Assembly (NCBI GenBank): GCA_028752905.1
Contig: JAQNBH010000003.1
Location: forward strand, 23,623,989 to 23,687,988
Source of the DNA: Cladorhizidae sp. MBARI D1340-BT2
Taxonomy: Eukaryota; Porifera; Demospongiae; Poecilosclerida; Cladorhizidae
Direction of reading: 5' to 3'
DNA: 64,000 bases
The notes beneath the pieces were generated by a model. It ran no database searches and had not been told where the DNA came from. It worked only from the letters and a program-made list of their open reading frames with translations. The first letter of the stretch is position 1; every line of letters starts with the position of its first letter. A program made the translations under genes and the position numbers. Below, in pieces: positions 1 to 10,647 of the stretch.

Positions 1-1059
1 CCAGTGGCTTGGACAGTGGTTTGGAACAGTGGCTTTGTACCAGAGGCTTTGGACAGTGGCTTGGTACAGTGGCTTTGTACCAGTGGCTTTGGACAGTGGC
101 TTGGTACAGTGGCTTTTTACCAGTGGCTTTGAAAAGTGGCTTGGTACAGTGGCTTTGTACCAGTGGCTTTGGACAGTGGCTTGGTACAGTGGCTTTGTAC
201 CAGTGGCTTAGGACAGTGGCTTTGTACCAGTAGCTTTGGACAGTGGCTTGGCTTTATAACAGTGGCTTTGGACAGTGGCTTGGAACAGTGGATTTGTACC
301 AGTGGCTTTGGAGAGTAGCTTGAGACAGTGGCTTTGTACCAGTGGCTTTGGACAATGGCTTGGGATAGTGGCTTTGTACCAGTGGCTTTGGACAGTGGCT
401 TGGCACAGTGGCTTTGTACCAGTGGCTTTGGACAGTGGCTTGGGACAGTGGCCTTGTACCAGTGGCTTTGAACAGTGGCCTGAGACAGTGGCTTTGTACC
501 AGTGGCTTTGGACAGTAGCTTGGGACAGTGGCTTTGTACCATTGGCTTTGGACAGTGGATTGGGACAATGGCTTTGTACCAGTGGCTTTGGACAGTGGCT
601 TTGTACCAGTGGCTTTAGACAGTTGCTTGGTACTGTGGCTTTGTACCAGTGGCTTTGGACAGTGACTTGGTACAGTGGCTTTGTACACCTGTGTCTTTGG
701 ACAGTGGCTTGGTACAGTGGCTTTGTACCACTGGCTTTGGACAGTGGCTTGGTACAATGGCTTTGTACCAGCGGCTTTGGACAGTGGCTTGGTACAGTGG
801 CTTTGTACCAGTGGCTTTGTACAGTGGCTTGGGACAGTGGCTTTGTAACTGAGACTTTGGACAGTGGCTTGGGACAGTGGCTTTGTACAAGTGGCTTTGG
901 ACAGTGGCTTGGGAAAGTGGCTTGGGAAAGTGGCTTGGTGCAGTGGCTTTGTACAGTGGCTTGGGACAGTGGCTTTGTAACTGAGACTTTGGACAGTGGC
1001 TTGGGACAGTGGCTTTGTACAAGTGGCTTTGGACAGTGGCTTGGGAAAGTGGCTTGGGA
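1..1059. repeat. 40-bp trimer array, left flank of 13-bp array A
   Basis: Trimers with frequent d monomers (CAGTGGCTTGGTA) and scattered substitutions. Useful markers are GGCTTTATAAC near 250, an AGAGGC variant near 50, and GTAACTGAGAC at 846 and 978. The segment recurs from 6680 at an offset of about 6677, so it is the left end of a large duplication whose true start lies outside the window. The open frames across it translate only the periodic peptide and are not called as genes. Confidence 0.93.
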
Positions 1060-1072
1060 AAGTGGCTTGGTG
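809..1072. repeat. 132-bp local tandem duplication (809-940 / 941-1072)
   Basis: The segment beginning CAGTGGCTTTGTACAG at 809, carrying the rare GTAACTGAGAC variant and ending in two GGGAAAGTGG monomers, is repeated 132 bp downstream. The homologous locus near 7518 has a single copy. The event is therefore specific to this copy, or was lost in the other. Confidence 0.85.
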
Positions 1073-1566
1073 CAGTGGCTTGGTGCAGTGGCTTGGTGCA
1101 GTGGCTTGGTGCAGTGGCTTGGTGCAGTGGCTTGGTGCAGTGGCTTGGTGCAGTGGCTTGGTGCAGTGGCTTGGTGCAGTGGCTTGGTGCAGTGGCTTGG
1201 TGCAGTGGCTTGGTGCAGTGGCTTGGTGCAGTGGCTTGGTGCAGTGGCTTGGTGCAGTGGCTTGGTGCAGTGGCTTGGTGCAGTGACTTGGTGCAGTGGC
1301 TTGGTGCAGTGGCTTGGTGCAGTGGCTTGGTGCAGTGGCTTGGTGCAGTGGCTTGTTGCAGTGGATTTGTGCAGTGGCTTTGTGCAGTTGCTTGGTGCAG
1401 TGGCTTGGTGCAGTGGCTTGGTGCAGTGGCTTGGTGCAGTGGCTTGGTGCAGTGGCTTGGTGCAGTGGCTTGGTACAGTGGCTTGGTGCAGTGGCTAGGT
1501 GCAGTGGCTTGGTGCAGTGGCTTGGTGCAGTGGCTTGGTGCAGCGGCTTGGTGCAGTGGCTTGGTG
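1060..1566. repeat. 13-bp array A (CAGTGGCTTGGTG), 39 units
   Basis: A head-to-tail array of the 13-bp e monomer, 507 bp, exactly 39 x 13. Variation is by substitution (CAGTGACTT near 1281, CAGTGGATTTGTG and CAGTTGC near 1370-1390, CTAGGTG near 1495). It starts with an AAGTGGCTTGGTG unit after two GGGAAAGTGG monomers. It ends in one GGGA monomer followed by the GGTGGGA junction at about 1589-1595. Because 13 leaves remainder 1 on division by 3, all frames read the same 13-residue peptide. Confidence 0.95.
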
Positions 1567-2221
1567 CAGTGGCTTGGGACAGTGGCTTGGTGGGACAGTG
1601 GCTTGGGACAGTGGCTTTGTACCAGTGGCTTTGGTCAGTGGCTTGGGACAGTGGCTTTGTACCAGTGGCTTTGGACAGTGGTTTGGGAGAGTGGATTTGT
1701 ACCAGTGGCTTTGAACAGTGGCTTGGGACAGTGGCTTTGTACCAGTGGCTTTGGACAGTGGCTTGGGACAGTGGCTTTGTACCAGTGGCTTTGGTCAGTG
1801 GGTTTGGACAGTGGCTTTGTACCAGTGGCTTTGGACAGTGGGTTGGGAAAGTGGCTTTGTACCAGTGGCTTTGGACAGTGGCTTGGGACAGTGTCTTTGT
1901 ACCAGTGGCTTTGGACAGTGGCTTGGGACAGTGGCTTTGTACCAGTGGCTTTGGACAGTGGGTACCAGTGGCTTTGGACAGTGGCTTGGGACAGTGGCTT
2001 TGTACCAGTGGCTTTCGACAGTGGCTTGGGACAGTGTCTTCATACCAGTGGCTTTGGTCAGTGGCTTGGGACAGTGTCTTTGTACCAGTGGCTTTGGACA
2101 GTGGCTTGGGACAGTGGCTTTGTACCAGTGGCTTTGGACAGTGGCTTGGGACAGTGGCTTTGTACCAGTGGCTTTGGACAGTGGCTTGGGACAGTGGCTT
2201 TGTACCAGTGGCTTTAGACAG
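1567..2221. repeat. 40-bp trimer array between array A and telomere-like block 1
   Basis: It begins with the GGTGGGA junction, then standard trimers carrying TTGGTCAGTGG variants and a shortened GTGGGTACCAG monomer near 1958, which creates a GGTACC site. It ends in TTTAGACAG immediately before the hexamer block. The same succession precedes the other blocks, so it is part of a higher-order unit. Confidence 0.9.
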
Positions 2222-2294
2222 AGCCCTAGCCCTAGCTCTAGCCCTAGCCCCACCCCAGCCCTAGCCCTAGCCCTAGCCCTAGCCCTAGTCCTAG
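2222..2294. repeat. Telomere-like GCCCTA block 1 (73 bp)
   Basis: Ten GCCCTA-type hexamers: eight perfect, plus GCTCTA and GTCCTA. They are interrupted after the fourth by the 11-mer GCCCCACCCCA. The minus strand reads CTAGGG, one base from the vertebrate/fungal TTAGGG telomere repeat, with closely spaced GGG runs that fit a G-quadruplex pattern. The block sits within a satellite monomer: CAG lies to its left, TGGCTTGG to its right. A telomeric origin is inference; it could be an unrelated simple repeat. Confidence 0.88.
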
Positions 2295-3482
2295 TGGCTT
2301 GGTACAGTGGCTTTGTACCAGTGGCTTTTGACAGTGGCTTTGGACAGTGGCTTTTTACAGTTGCTTTGTACCAGTGGTTTTGGACAGTGGCTTTGTACCG
2401 TGGCTTTGTACCAGTGGCTTTGGACAGTTACTTTGTACAGTGGCTTTGTACCAGTGGCTTTGGACAGTCGCTTTGTACAGTGGCTTTGGACAGTAGCTTT
2501 GGACAGTGGCTTTGTACAGTGGCTTTGTACCAGTGGCTTTGGACAGTGGATTGGTACAGTGGCTTTGTACCAGTGGCTTTGGACAGTGACTTGGTACAGT
2601 GGTTTGTACCATTGGCTTTGGACAGTGGCTTGTGGCTTTGTACCAGTGGCTTTGGACATTGGCTTGGTACAGTGGCTTTGTACCAGTGGCTTTGGACAGT
2701 GGCTTTGTACAGTGGCTTTGTACCAGTGGCTTTGGACAGTGGATTGGTACAGTGGCTTTGTACCAGTGGCTTGGGACAGTGGCTTGGTACAGTGGCTTTG
2801 TACCAGTGGCTTTGGTCAGTGGCTTGGGACAGTGGCTTCGTACCAGTGGCTTTGGACAGTGGCTTGTGAGAGTGGATTTGTACCAGTAGCTTTGGACAGT
2901 GGCTTGGGACAGTGGCTTTGTACCAGTGGCTTTGGTCAGTGGCTTGGGACAGTGGCTTTGTACCAGTGGCTTTGGACAGTGGCTTTGGACAGTGGCTTTG
3001 TACAAGTGGCTTTGGACAGTGGCTTGGGACAGTGGCTTTGTACCAGTGGCTTTGGTCAGTGGGTTTGGACAGTGGCTTTGTACCAGTGGCTTTGGACAGT
3101 GGGTTGGGAAAGTGGCTTTGTACCAGTGGCTTTGGACAGTGGCTTGGGACAGTGTCTTTGTACCAGTGGCTTTGGACAGTGGCTTGGGACAGTGGCTTTG
3201 TACCAGTGGCTTTGGACAGTGGGTACCAGTGGCTTTGGACAGTGGCTTGGGACAGTGGCTTTGTACCAGTGGCTTTGGACAGTGGCTTTGGACAGTATCT
3301 TCATACCAGTGGCTTTGGTCAGTGGCTTGGGACAGTGTCTTTGTACCAGTGGCTTTGGACAGTGGCTTGGGACAGTGGCTTTGTACCAGTGGCTTTGGAC
3401 AGTGGCTTGGGACAGTGGCTTTGTACCAGTGGCTTTGGACAGTGGCTTGGGACAGTGGCTTTGTACCAGTGGCTTTGGACAG
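2295..3482. repeat. Post-block segment plus trimer array
   Basis: Directly after block 1 comes a characteristic run of irregular monomers: CTTTTGACAG, CTTTTTACAGTTGC, GTGGTTTTGG, TTGTACCGTGG, CAGTTACTTTG, CAGTCGC, and a truncated GGCTTGTGGC. These are followed by ordinary trimers with TTGGTCAGTGG and GGGTACC markers leading to block 2. A long plus-strand frame spans this segment but encodes only the periodic peptide, apart from a Ser-Pro/Ala-Leu stretch where it crosses block 2. Confidence 0.9.
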
Positions 3483-3555
3483 AGCCCTAGCCCTAGCTCT
3501 AGCCCTAGTTCCACCCCAGCCCTAGCCCTAGCCCTAGCCCTAGCCCTAGTCCTAG
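3483..3555. repeat. Telomere-like GCCCTA block 2 (73 bp)
   Basis: Same architecture as block 1: ten hexamers with an 11-mer after the fourth, here GTTCCACCCCA. It lies 1261 bp downstream of block 1, within the second copy of the higher-order unit. Flanks are identical (CAG left, TGGCTTGGTAC right). Confidence 0.88.
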
Positions 3556-6500
3556 TGGCTTGGTACAGTGGCTTTGTACCAGTGGCTTTTGACAGTGGCT
3601 TTGGACAGTGGCTTTTTACAGTTGCTTTGTACCAGTGGTTTTGGACAGTGGCTTTGTACCGTGGCTTTGTACCAGTGGCTTTGGACAGTTACTTTGTACA
3701 GTGGCTTTGTACCAGTGGCTTTGGACAGTCGCTTTGTACAGTGGCTTTGGACAGTAGCTTTGGACAGTGGCTTTGTACAGTGGCTTTGTACCAGTGGCTT
3801 TGGACAGTGGATTGGTACAGTGGCTTTGTACCAGTGGCTTTGGACAGTGACTTGGTACAGTGGTTTGTACCATTGGCTTTGGACAGTGGCTTGTGGCTTT
3901 GTACCAGTGGCTTTGGACATTGGCTTGGTACAGTGGCTTTGTACCAGTGGCTTTGGACAGTGGCTTTGTACAGTGGCTTTGTACCAGTGGCTTTGGACAG
4001 TGGATTGGTACAGTGGCTTTGTACCAGTGGCTTGGGACAGTGGCTTGGGACAGTGGCTTTGTACCAGTGGCTTTGGTCAGTGGCTTGGGACAGTGGCTTC
4101 GTACCAGTGGCTTTGGACAGTGGCTTGTGAGAGTGGATTTGTACCAGTAGCTTTGGACAGTGGCTTGGGACAGTGGCTTTGTACCAGTGGCTTTGGTCAG
4201 TGGCTTGGGACAGTGGCTTTGTACGGGTGGCTTTGGTCAGTGGCTTTGGACAGTGGCTTTGTACCAGTGTCTTTGGACAGTAGCTTGGTGCAGTGGCTTT
4301 GTACCACTGGCTTTGGACAGTGGCTTGGTACAATGGCTTTGTACCAGCGGCTTTGGACAGTAGCTTGGTACAGTGACTTACCAGTGACTTTGGACAGTAG
4401 CTTGGTACAGTGGCTTTTTACCAGTGGCTTTGGACAGTGGCTTGGTATGGTGGCTTTGTATCAGTGGCTTTGTACATTGGCTTGGGACAGTGGCTTTGTA
4501 CCTGTGGCTTTGGACAGTGGCTTGGGACAGTGGCTTTGTATACCAGTGGCTTTGTACAGTGGCTTGGGACAGTGGCTTTGTACCAGTGACTTTGGACAGT
4601 GGCTTAGGCAGTCGCTTAGTACCAGTGGCTCTTGGGACAGTGGCTTTGCACCAGTGGCTTTGGACAGTGGTTTGGGACAGTGGCTTTGTACCAGTGGCTT
4701 TGGAGAGTGGCTTGGGACAGTGGCTTTGTACCAGTGGCTTTGGACATTGGCTTGGGACAGTGGCTTTGTAACAGTGATTTTGGACAGTAGCTTGGTACAG
4801 TGGCTTTGTACCAGTGGCTTTGGACAGTAGCTTGGTACAGTGGCTTACCAGTGGCTTTGGACAGTGGCTTGGTACAGTGGCTTTTTACCAGTGGCTTTGG
4901 ACAGTGGCTTAGTACAGTTGCTTTGTACCAGTGGCTTTGTACAGTGGCTTTGGACAGTGGCTTTGTACCAGTGGCTTTGGACAGTGGCTTGGGACAGTGG
5001 CTTTGTACCAGTGGCTTTGGACAGTGGCTTGGGACAGTGGCTTTGTACCAGTGGCTTTGGACAGTGGCTTGGGACAGTCGCTTTGTACCAGTGGCTTTGG
5101 ACAGTGGCTTGGGACAGTGGCTTTTTACAGTTGCTTTGTACCAGTGGTTTTGGATAGTGGCTTTGTACCGTGGCTTTGTACCAGTGGCTTTGGACAGTTA
5201 CTTTGTACAGTGTCTTTGTACCAGTGGCTTTGGACAGTCGCTTTGTACAGTGGCTTTGGACAGTAGCTTTGGACAGTGGCTTTGTACAGTGGCTTTGTAC
5301 CAGTGGCTTTGGACAGTGGATTGGTACAGTGGCTTTGTACCAGTGGCTTTGGACAGTGACTTGGTACAGTGGTTTGTACCATTGGCTTTGGACAGTGGCT
5401 TGTGGCTTTGTACCAGTGGCTTTGGACATTGGCTTGGTACAGTGGCTTTGTACCAGTGGCTTTGGACAGTGGCTTTGTACAGTGGCTTTGTACCAGTGGC
5501 TTTGGACAGTGGATTGGTACAGTGGCTTTGTACCAGTGGCTTGGGACAGTGGCTTGGGACACTGGCTTTGTACCAGTGGCTTTGGTCAGTGGCTTGGGAC
5601 AGTGGCTTCGTACCAGTGGCTTTGGACAGTGGCTTGTGAGAGTGGATTTGTACCAGTAGCTTTGGACAGTGGCTTGGGACAGTGGCTTTGTACCAGTGGC
5701 TTTGGTCAGTGGCTTGGGACAGTTGCTTTGTACCAGTGGCTTTGGACAGTGGCTTGGGACAGTGGCTTTGTACCAGTGGCTTTGGACAGTGGCTTGGGAC
5801 AGTGGCCTTGTACCAGTGGCTTTGGAGAGTGGCTTGGGACAGTGGATTTGTACCAGTGGCTTTGGACATTGGCTTGGGACAGTGGCTTTGTACCAGTGGC
5901 TTTGGACAGTAGCTTGGGACAGTGGCTTTGTACCATTGGCTTTGGACAGTGGCTTGGGACAGTGGCTTTGAACCAGTGGCTTTGGACAGTGGCTTGGGAC
6001 AGTGGCTTTGTACCAGTGGCTTTGGATAGTAGCTTGGGACAGTGGCTTTGTACCAGTGGCTTTGGACAGTGGCTTAGGACGATGGCTTTGTACCAGTGGC
6101 TTTGGACAGTGGCTTGGGACAGTTGCTTTGTACAAGTGGCTTTGGACAGTGGCTTGGGACAGTGGCTTTGTACCAGTGCCTTTGGACAGTGGCTTGGGAC
6201 AGTGGCTTTGTACCTGTGTCTTTGGACAGTGGCTTGAGACAATGGCTTTGTACCAGTGGCTTTGGACAGTGGCTTGGGACAGTGGCGTTGTACCAGTGGC
6301 TTTGGACAGTGGCTTGGGACAGTAGCTTTGTACAAGTGGCTTTGGACATTGTCTTGGGACAGTGGCTTTGTACTAGTGGCTTTGGATAGTGGCTTTGTAC
6401 CAGTGGCTTTGGTCAGTGGCTTGGGACAGTGGCTTTGTACCAGTGGCTTTGGACAGTGGCTTGGGGACAGTGGCTTTGTACCAGTTACTTTGGACAGTGG

Positions 6501-6679
6501 CTTCGGACAGTGTCTTGGTACCAGTGCCTTAGGACATTGGCTTGGGACAGTCGTTTGTACCAGTGGCTTTGGACAGTGGCTTGGGACAGTGGCTTTGTAC
6601 CAGTGGCTTTGGACAGCGGCTTGGGACAGTGGCTTTGTACCAGTGGCTTTGGACAGTGGCTTGGGACAGTGGCTTTGTA
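3556..6679. repeat. 40-bp trimer array after block 2
   Basis: It begins with a second copy of the post-block segment (to about 4230), then ordinary trimers with d monomers. Local markers include GTACGGGTGG (4221), GTGGCTCTTGGGA (about 4627) and GGCTTACCAG (about 4380 and 4842). A partial third copy of the post-block segment lies at about 5120-5660, without a GCCCTA block. From 5700 to 6679 the array is close to the consensus trimer. Nothing else is seen in it. Confidence 0.9.
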
Positions 6680-7604
6680 CCAGTGGCTTGGACAGTGGTT
6701 TGGAACAGTGGCTTTGTACCAGAGGCTTTGGACAGTGGCTTGGTACAGTGGCTTTGTCCAGTGGCTTTGGACAGTGGCTTGGTACAGTGGCTTTGTACCA
6801 GTGGCTTTGAAAAGTGGCTTGGTACAGTGGCTTTGTACCAGTGGCTTTGGACAGTGGCTTGGTACAGTGGCTTTGTACCAGTGGCTTAGGACAGTGGTTA
6901 GTACCAGTAGCTTTGGACAGTGGCTTGGCTTTATAACAGTGGCTTTGGACAGTGGCTTGGAACAGTGGATTTGTACCAGTGGCTTTGGAGAGTAGCTTGA
7001 AACAGTGGCTTTGTACCAGTGGCTTTGGACAATGGCTTGGGATAGTGGCTTTGTACCAGTGGCTTTGGACAGTGGCTTGGCACAGTGGCTTTGTACCAGT
7101 GGCTTTGGACAGTGGCTTGGGACAGTGGCCTTGTACCAGTGGCTTTGAACAGTGGCTTGAGACAGTGGCTTTGTACCAGTGGCTTTGGACAGTAGCTTGG
7201 GACAGTGGCTTTGTACCATTGGCTTTGGACAGTGGATTGGGACAATGGCTTTGTACCAGTGGCTTTGGACAGTGGCTTTGTACCAGTGGCTTTAGACAGT
7301 TGCTTGGTACTGTGGCTTTGTACCAGTGGCTTTGGACAGTGACTTGGTACAGTGGCTTTGTACACCTGTGTCTTTGGACAGTGGCTTGGTACAGTGGCTT
7401 TGTACCACTGGCTTTGGACAGTGGCTTGGTACAATGGCTTTGTACCAGCGGCTTTGGACAGTGGCTTGTTACAGTGGCTTTGTACCAGTGGCTTTGTACA
7501 GTGGCTTGGGACAGTGGCTTTGTAACTGAGACTTTGGACAGTGGCTTGGGACAGTGGCTTTGTACAAGTGGCTTTGGACAGTGGCTTGGGAAAGTGGCTT
7601 GGGA
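6680..7604. repeat. 40-bp trimer array, left flank of 13-bp array B
   Basis: Copy of 1-1059 with a single copy of the GTAACTGAGAC segment. It ends in two GGGAAAGTGG monomers at the array boundary. Small differences from the first copy include GGTTAGTACC near 6897 and GGCTTGTCC near 6756. Confidence 0.92.
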
Positions 7605-8617
7605 AAGTGGCTTGGTGCAGTGGCTTGGTGCAGTGGCTTGGTGCAGTGGCTTGGTGCAGTGGCTTGGTGCAGTGGCTTGGTGCAGTGGCTTGGTGCAGTA
7701 GCTTGGTGCAGTGGCTTGGTGCAGTGGCTTGGTGCAGTGGCTTGGTGCAGTGGCTTGCTGCAGTTGCTTGGTGCAGTGGCTTGGTGCAGTGGCTTGGTGC
7801 AGTGGCTTGGTGCAGTGGCTTGGTGCAGTGGCTTGGTGCAGTGGCTTGGTTCAGTGGCTTGCTGCAGTGGCTTGGTGCAGTGGCTTGGTGCAGTGGCTTG
7901 GTGCAGTGGCTTGGTGCAGTGGCTTGGTGCAGTGGCTTGGTGCAGTGGCTTGCTGCAGTGGCTTGGTGCAGTGGCTTTGTGCAGTGGCTTGGTGCAGTGG
8001 CTTTGTGCAGCGGCTTGGTGCAGTGGCTTGGTGCAGTGGCTTTGTGCAGTGGCTTGTGCAGTGGCTTGGTGCAGTGGCTTGGTGCAGTGGCTTGGTGCAG
8101 TGGCTTGGTGCAGTGGCTTGGTGCAGTGGCTTGGTGCAGTGGCTTGGTGCAGTGGCTTGGTGCAGTGGCTTGGTGCAGTGGCTTGGTGCAGTGGCTTGGT
8201 GCAGTGGCTTGGTGCAGTGGCTTGGTGCAGTGGCTTGGTGCAGTGGCTTGGTGCAGTGGCTTGGTGCAGTGGCTTGGTGCAGTGGCTTGGTGCAGTGACT
8301 TGGTGCAGTGGCTTGGTGCAGTGGCTTGGTGCAGTGGCTTGGTGCAGTGGCTTGGTGCAGTGGCTTGGTGCAGTGGATTTGTGCAGTGGCTTTGTGCAGT
8401 TGCTTGGTGCAGTGGCTTGGTGCAGTGGCTTTATGCAGTGGCTTGGTGCAGTGGCTTGGTGCAGTGGCTTGGTGCAGTGGCTTGGTGCAGTGGCTTGGTG
8501 CAGTGGCTTGGTGCAGTGGCTTGGTACAGTGGCTTGGTGCAGTGGCTAGGTGCAGTGGCTTGGAGCAGTGGCTTGGTGCAGTGGCTTGGTGCAGCGGCTT
8601 GGTGCAGTGGCTTGGTG
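7605..8617. repeat. 13-bp array B (CAGTGGCTTGGTG), 78 units
   Basis: 1013 bp, equal to 77 x 13 plus one 12-bp unit (GGCTTGTGCAG near 8050, a one-base deletion). Compared with array A it has additional variants such as GCTTGCTGCAG (about 7755, 7860, 7953) and CTTTGTGCAG (about 7976-8045). The right part shares array A's variant order (CAGTGACTT, GTGGATTTG, CAGTTGC, CTAGGTG) and the same terminal GGTGGGA junction. It is the expanded counterpart of array A. Confidence 0.94.
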
Positions 8618-9312
8618 CAGTGGCTTGGGACAGTGGCTTGGTGGGATAGTGGCTTGGGACAGTGGCTTTGTACCAGTGGCTTTGGTCAGTGGCTTGGGAC
8701 AGTGGCTTTGTACCAGTGGCTTTGGACAGTGGTTTGGGAGAGTGGATTTGTACCAGTGGCTTTGAACAGTGGCTTGGGACAGTGGCTTTGTACCAGTGGC
8801 TTTGGTCAGTGGCTTGGGTCAGTGGCTTTGTACCAGTGGCTTTGGACAGTGGCTTGGGACAGTGGCTTTGTACCAGTGGCTTTGGTCAGTGGGTTTGGAC
8901 AGTGGCTTTGTACCAGTGGCTTTGGACAGTGGGTTGGGAAAGTGGCTTTGTACCAGTGGCTTTGGACAGTGGCTTGGGACAGTGTCTTTGTACCAGTGGC
9001 TTTGGACAGTGGCTTGGGACAGTGGCTTTGTACCAGTGGCTTTGGACAGTGGGTACCAGTGGCTTTGGACAGTGGCTTGGGACAGTGGCTTTGTACCAGT
9101 GGCTTTGGACAGTGGCTTGGGACAGTGTCTTCATACCAGTGGCTTTGGTCAGTGGCTTGGGACAGTGTCTTTGTACCAGTGGCTTTGGACAGTGGCTTGG
9201 GACAGTGGCTTTGTACCAGTGGCTTTGGACAGTGGCTTGGGACAGTGGCTTTGTACCAGTGGCTTTGGACAGTGGCTTGGGACAGTGGCTTTGTACCAGT
9301 GGCTTTGGACAG
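8618..9312. repeat. 40-bp trimer array between array B and block 3
   Basis: Counterpart of 1567-2221 with one extra 40-bp trimer near 8800, marked by CTTGGGTCAGTGG at about 8813. It contains the shortened GTGGGTACCAG monomer near 9049 and the CTTCATACC variant at 9129, and ends in GGACAG at the block boundary. Confidence 0.9.
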
Positions 9313-9385
9313 AGCCCTAGCCCTAGCTCTAGCCCTAGCCCCACCCCAGCCCTAGCCCTAGCCCTAGCCCTAGCCCTAGTCCTAG
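9313..9385. repeat. Telomere-like GCCCTA block 3 (73 bp)
   Basis: Same as block 1, including the 11-mer GCCCCACCCCA. Left flank GGACAG, right flank TGGCTTGGTAC. Confidence 0.88.
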
Positions 9386-10574
9386 TGGCTTGGTACAGTG
9401 GCTTTGTACCAGTGGCTTTTGACAGTGGCTTTGGACAGTGGCTTTTTACAGTTGCTTTGTACCAGTGGTTTTGGACAGTGGCTTTGTACCGTGGCTTTGT
9501 ACCAGTGGCTTTGGACAGTTACTTTGTACAGTGGCTTTGTACCAGTGGCTTTGGACAGTCGCTTTGTACAGTGGCTTTGGACAGTAGCTTTGGACAGTGG
9601 CTTTGTACAGTGGCTTTGTACCAGTGGCTTTGGACAGTGGATTGGTACAGTGGCTTTGTACCAGTGGCTTTGGACAGTGGCTTGTGGCTTTGTACCAGTG
9701 GCTTTGGACATTGGCTTGGTACAGTGGCTTTGTACCAGTGGCTTTGGACAGTGGCTTTGTACAGTGGCTTTGTACCAGTGGCTTTGGACAGTGGATTGGT
9801 ACAGTGGCTTTGTACCAGTGGCTTGGGACAGTGGCTTGGTACAGTGGCTTTGTACCAGTGGCTTTGGTCAGTGGCTTGGGACAGTGGCTTCGTACCAGTG
9901 GCTTTGGACAGTGGCTTGTGAGAGTGGATTTGTACCAGTAGCTTTGGACAGTGGCTTGGGACAGTGGCTTTGTACCAGTGGCTTTGGTCAGTGGCTTGGG
10001 ACAGTGGCTTTGTACCAGTGGCTTTGGACAGTGGCTTTGGACAGTGGCTTTGTACAAGTGGCTTTGGACAGTGGCTTGGGACAGTGGCTTTGTACCAGTG
10101 GCTTTGGTCAGTGGGTTTGGACAGTGGCTTTGTACCAGTGGCTTTGGTCAGTGGGTTTGGACAGTGGCTTTGTACCAGTGGCTTTGGACAGTGGGTTGGG
10201 AAAGTGGCTTTGTACCAGTGGCTTTGGACAGTGGCTTGGGACAGTGTCTTTGTACCAGTGGCTTTGGACAGTGGCTTGGGACAGTGGCTTTGTACCAGTG
10301 GCTTTGGACAGTGGGTACCAGTGGCTTTGGACAGTGGCTTGGGACAGTGGCTTTGTACCAGTGGCTTTGGACAGTGGCTTGGGACAGTGTCTTCATACCA
10401 GTGGCTTTGGTCAATGGCTTGGGACAGTGTCTTTGTACCAGTGGCTTTGGACAGTGGCTTGGGACAGTGGCTTTGTACCAGTGGCTTTGGACAGTGGCTT
10501 GGGACAGTGGCTTTGTACCAGTGGCTTTGGACAGTGGCTTGGGACAGTGGCTTTGTACCAGTGGCTTTGGACAG
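9386..10574. repeat. Post-block segment plus trimer array
   Basis: Copy of 2295-3482 with two visible changes: a 40-bp loss at about 9680 (the GACTTGGTACAGTGGTTTG part is absent) and one extra TTGGTCAGTGGGTTTGG trimer near 10107-10146. The two roughly cancel, so the block-to-block distance stays at 1262 bp. Confidence 0.87.
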
Positions 10575-10647
10575 AGCCCTAGCCCTAGCTCTAGCCCTAG
10601 CTCCACCCCAGCCCTAGCCCTAGCCCTAGCCCTAGCCCTAGTCCTAG
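10575..10647. repeat. Telomere-like GCCCTA block 4 (73 bp)
   Basis: Ten hexamers with the 11-mer variant GCTCCACCCCA after the fourth. It lies 1262 bp after block 3. Confidence 0.88.

Larger units (their letters stand above)
1790..4230. repeat. Higher-order tandem pair, offset 1261 bp, carrying blocks 1 and 2
   Basis: About 1790-2969 is repeated at 3051-4230 with a constant offset of 1261 bp. The repeat includes the upstream trimer segment, the GCCCTA block and the distinctive post-block segment (CTTTTGACAG, CTTTTTACAGTTGC, TTGTACCGTGG, GTGGTTTGTACCATTGG, GGCTTGTGGC). Differences are scattered substitutions, e.g. GGTAC versus GGGAC near 2790/4051. The same pairing is seen at blocks 3/4 and 5/6. 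Confidence 0.88.

Noticed and set aside
245..265. TATA-like word in GGCTTTATAAC as a promoter
   Set aside because: It is a single variant of a repeat monomer that recurs with the higher-order unit; there is no other promoter feature or gene downstream.
1060..1566. CRISPR array
   Set aside because: Units are contiguous 13-mers with no unique spacers.
2222..2294. Ser-Pro / Ala-Leu rich stretches in the translated frames as a real protein domain
   Set aside because: They are the translation of the GCCCTA hexamer block in different frames.
2222..2294. True chromosome end or active telomere
   Set aside because: Blocks are only 62-73 bp, interrupted, CTAGGG rather than TTAGGG, and flanked on both sides by satellite.
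2307..4130. A 607-codon plus-strand reading frame, and many others of 100-600 codons on both strands
   Set aside because: They translate only the 40- or 13-residue periodic peptide, overlap one another in several frames, and exist because the unit lengths leave remainder 1 modulo 3 without stops. No start context, domain or unique sequence supports a gene.
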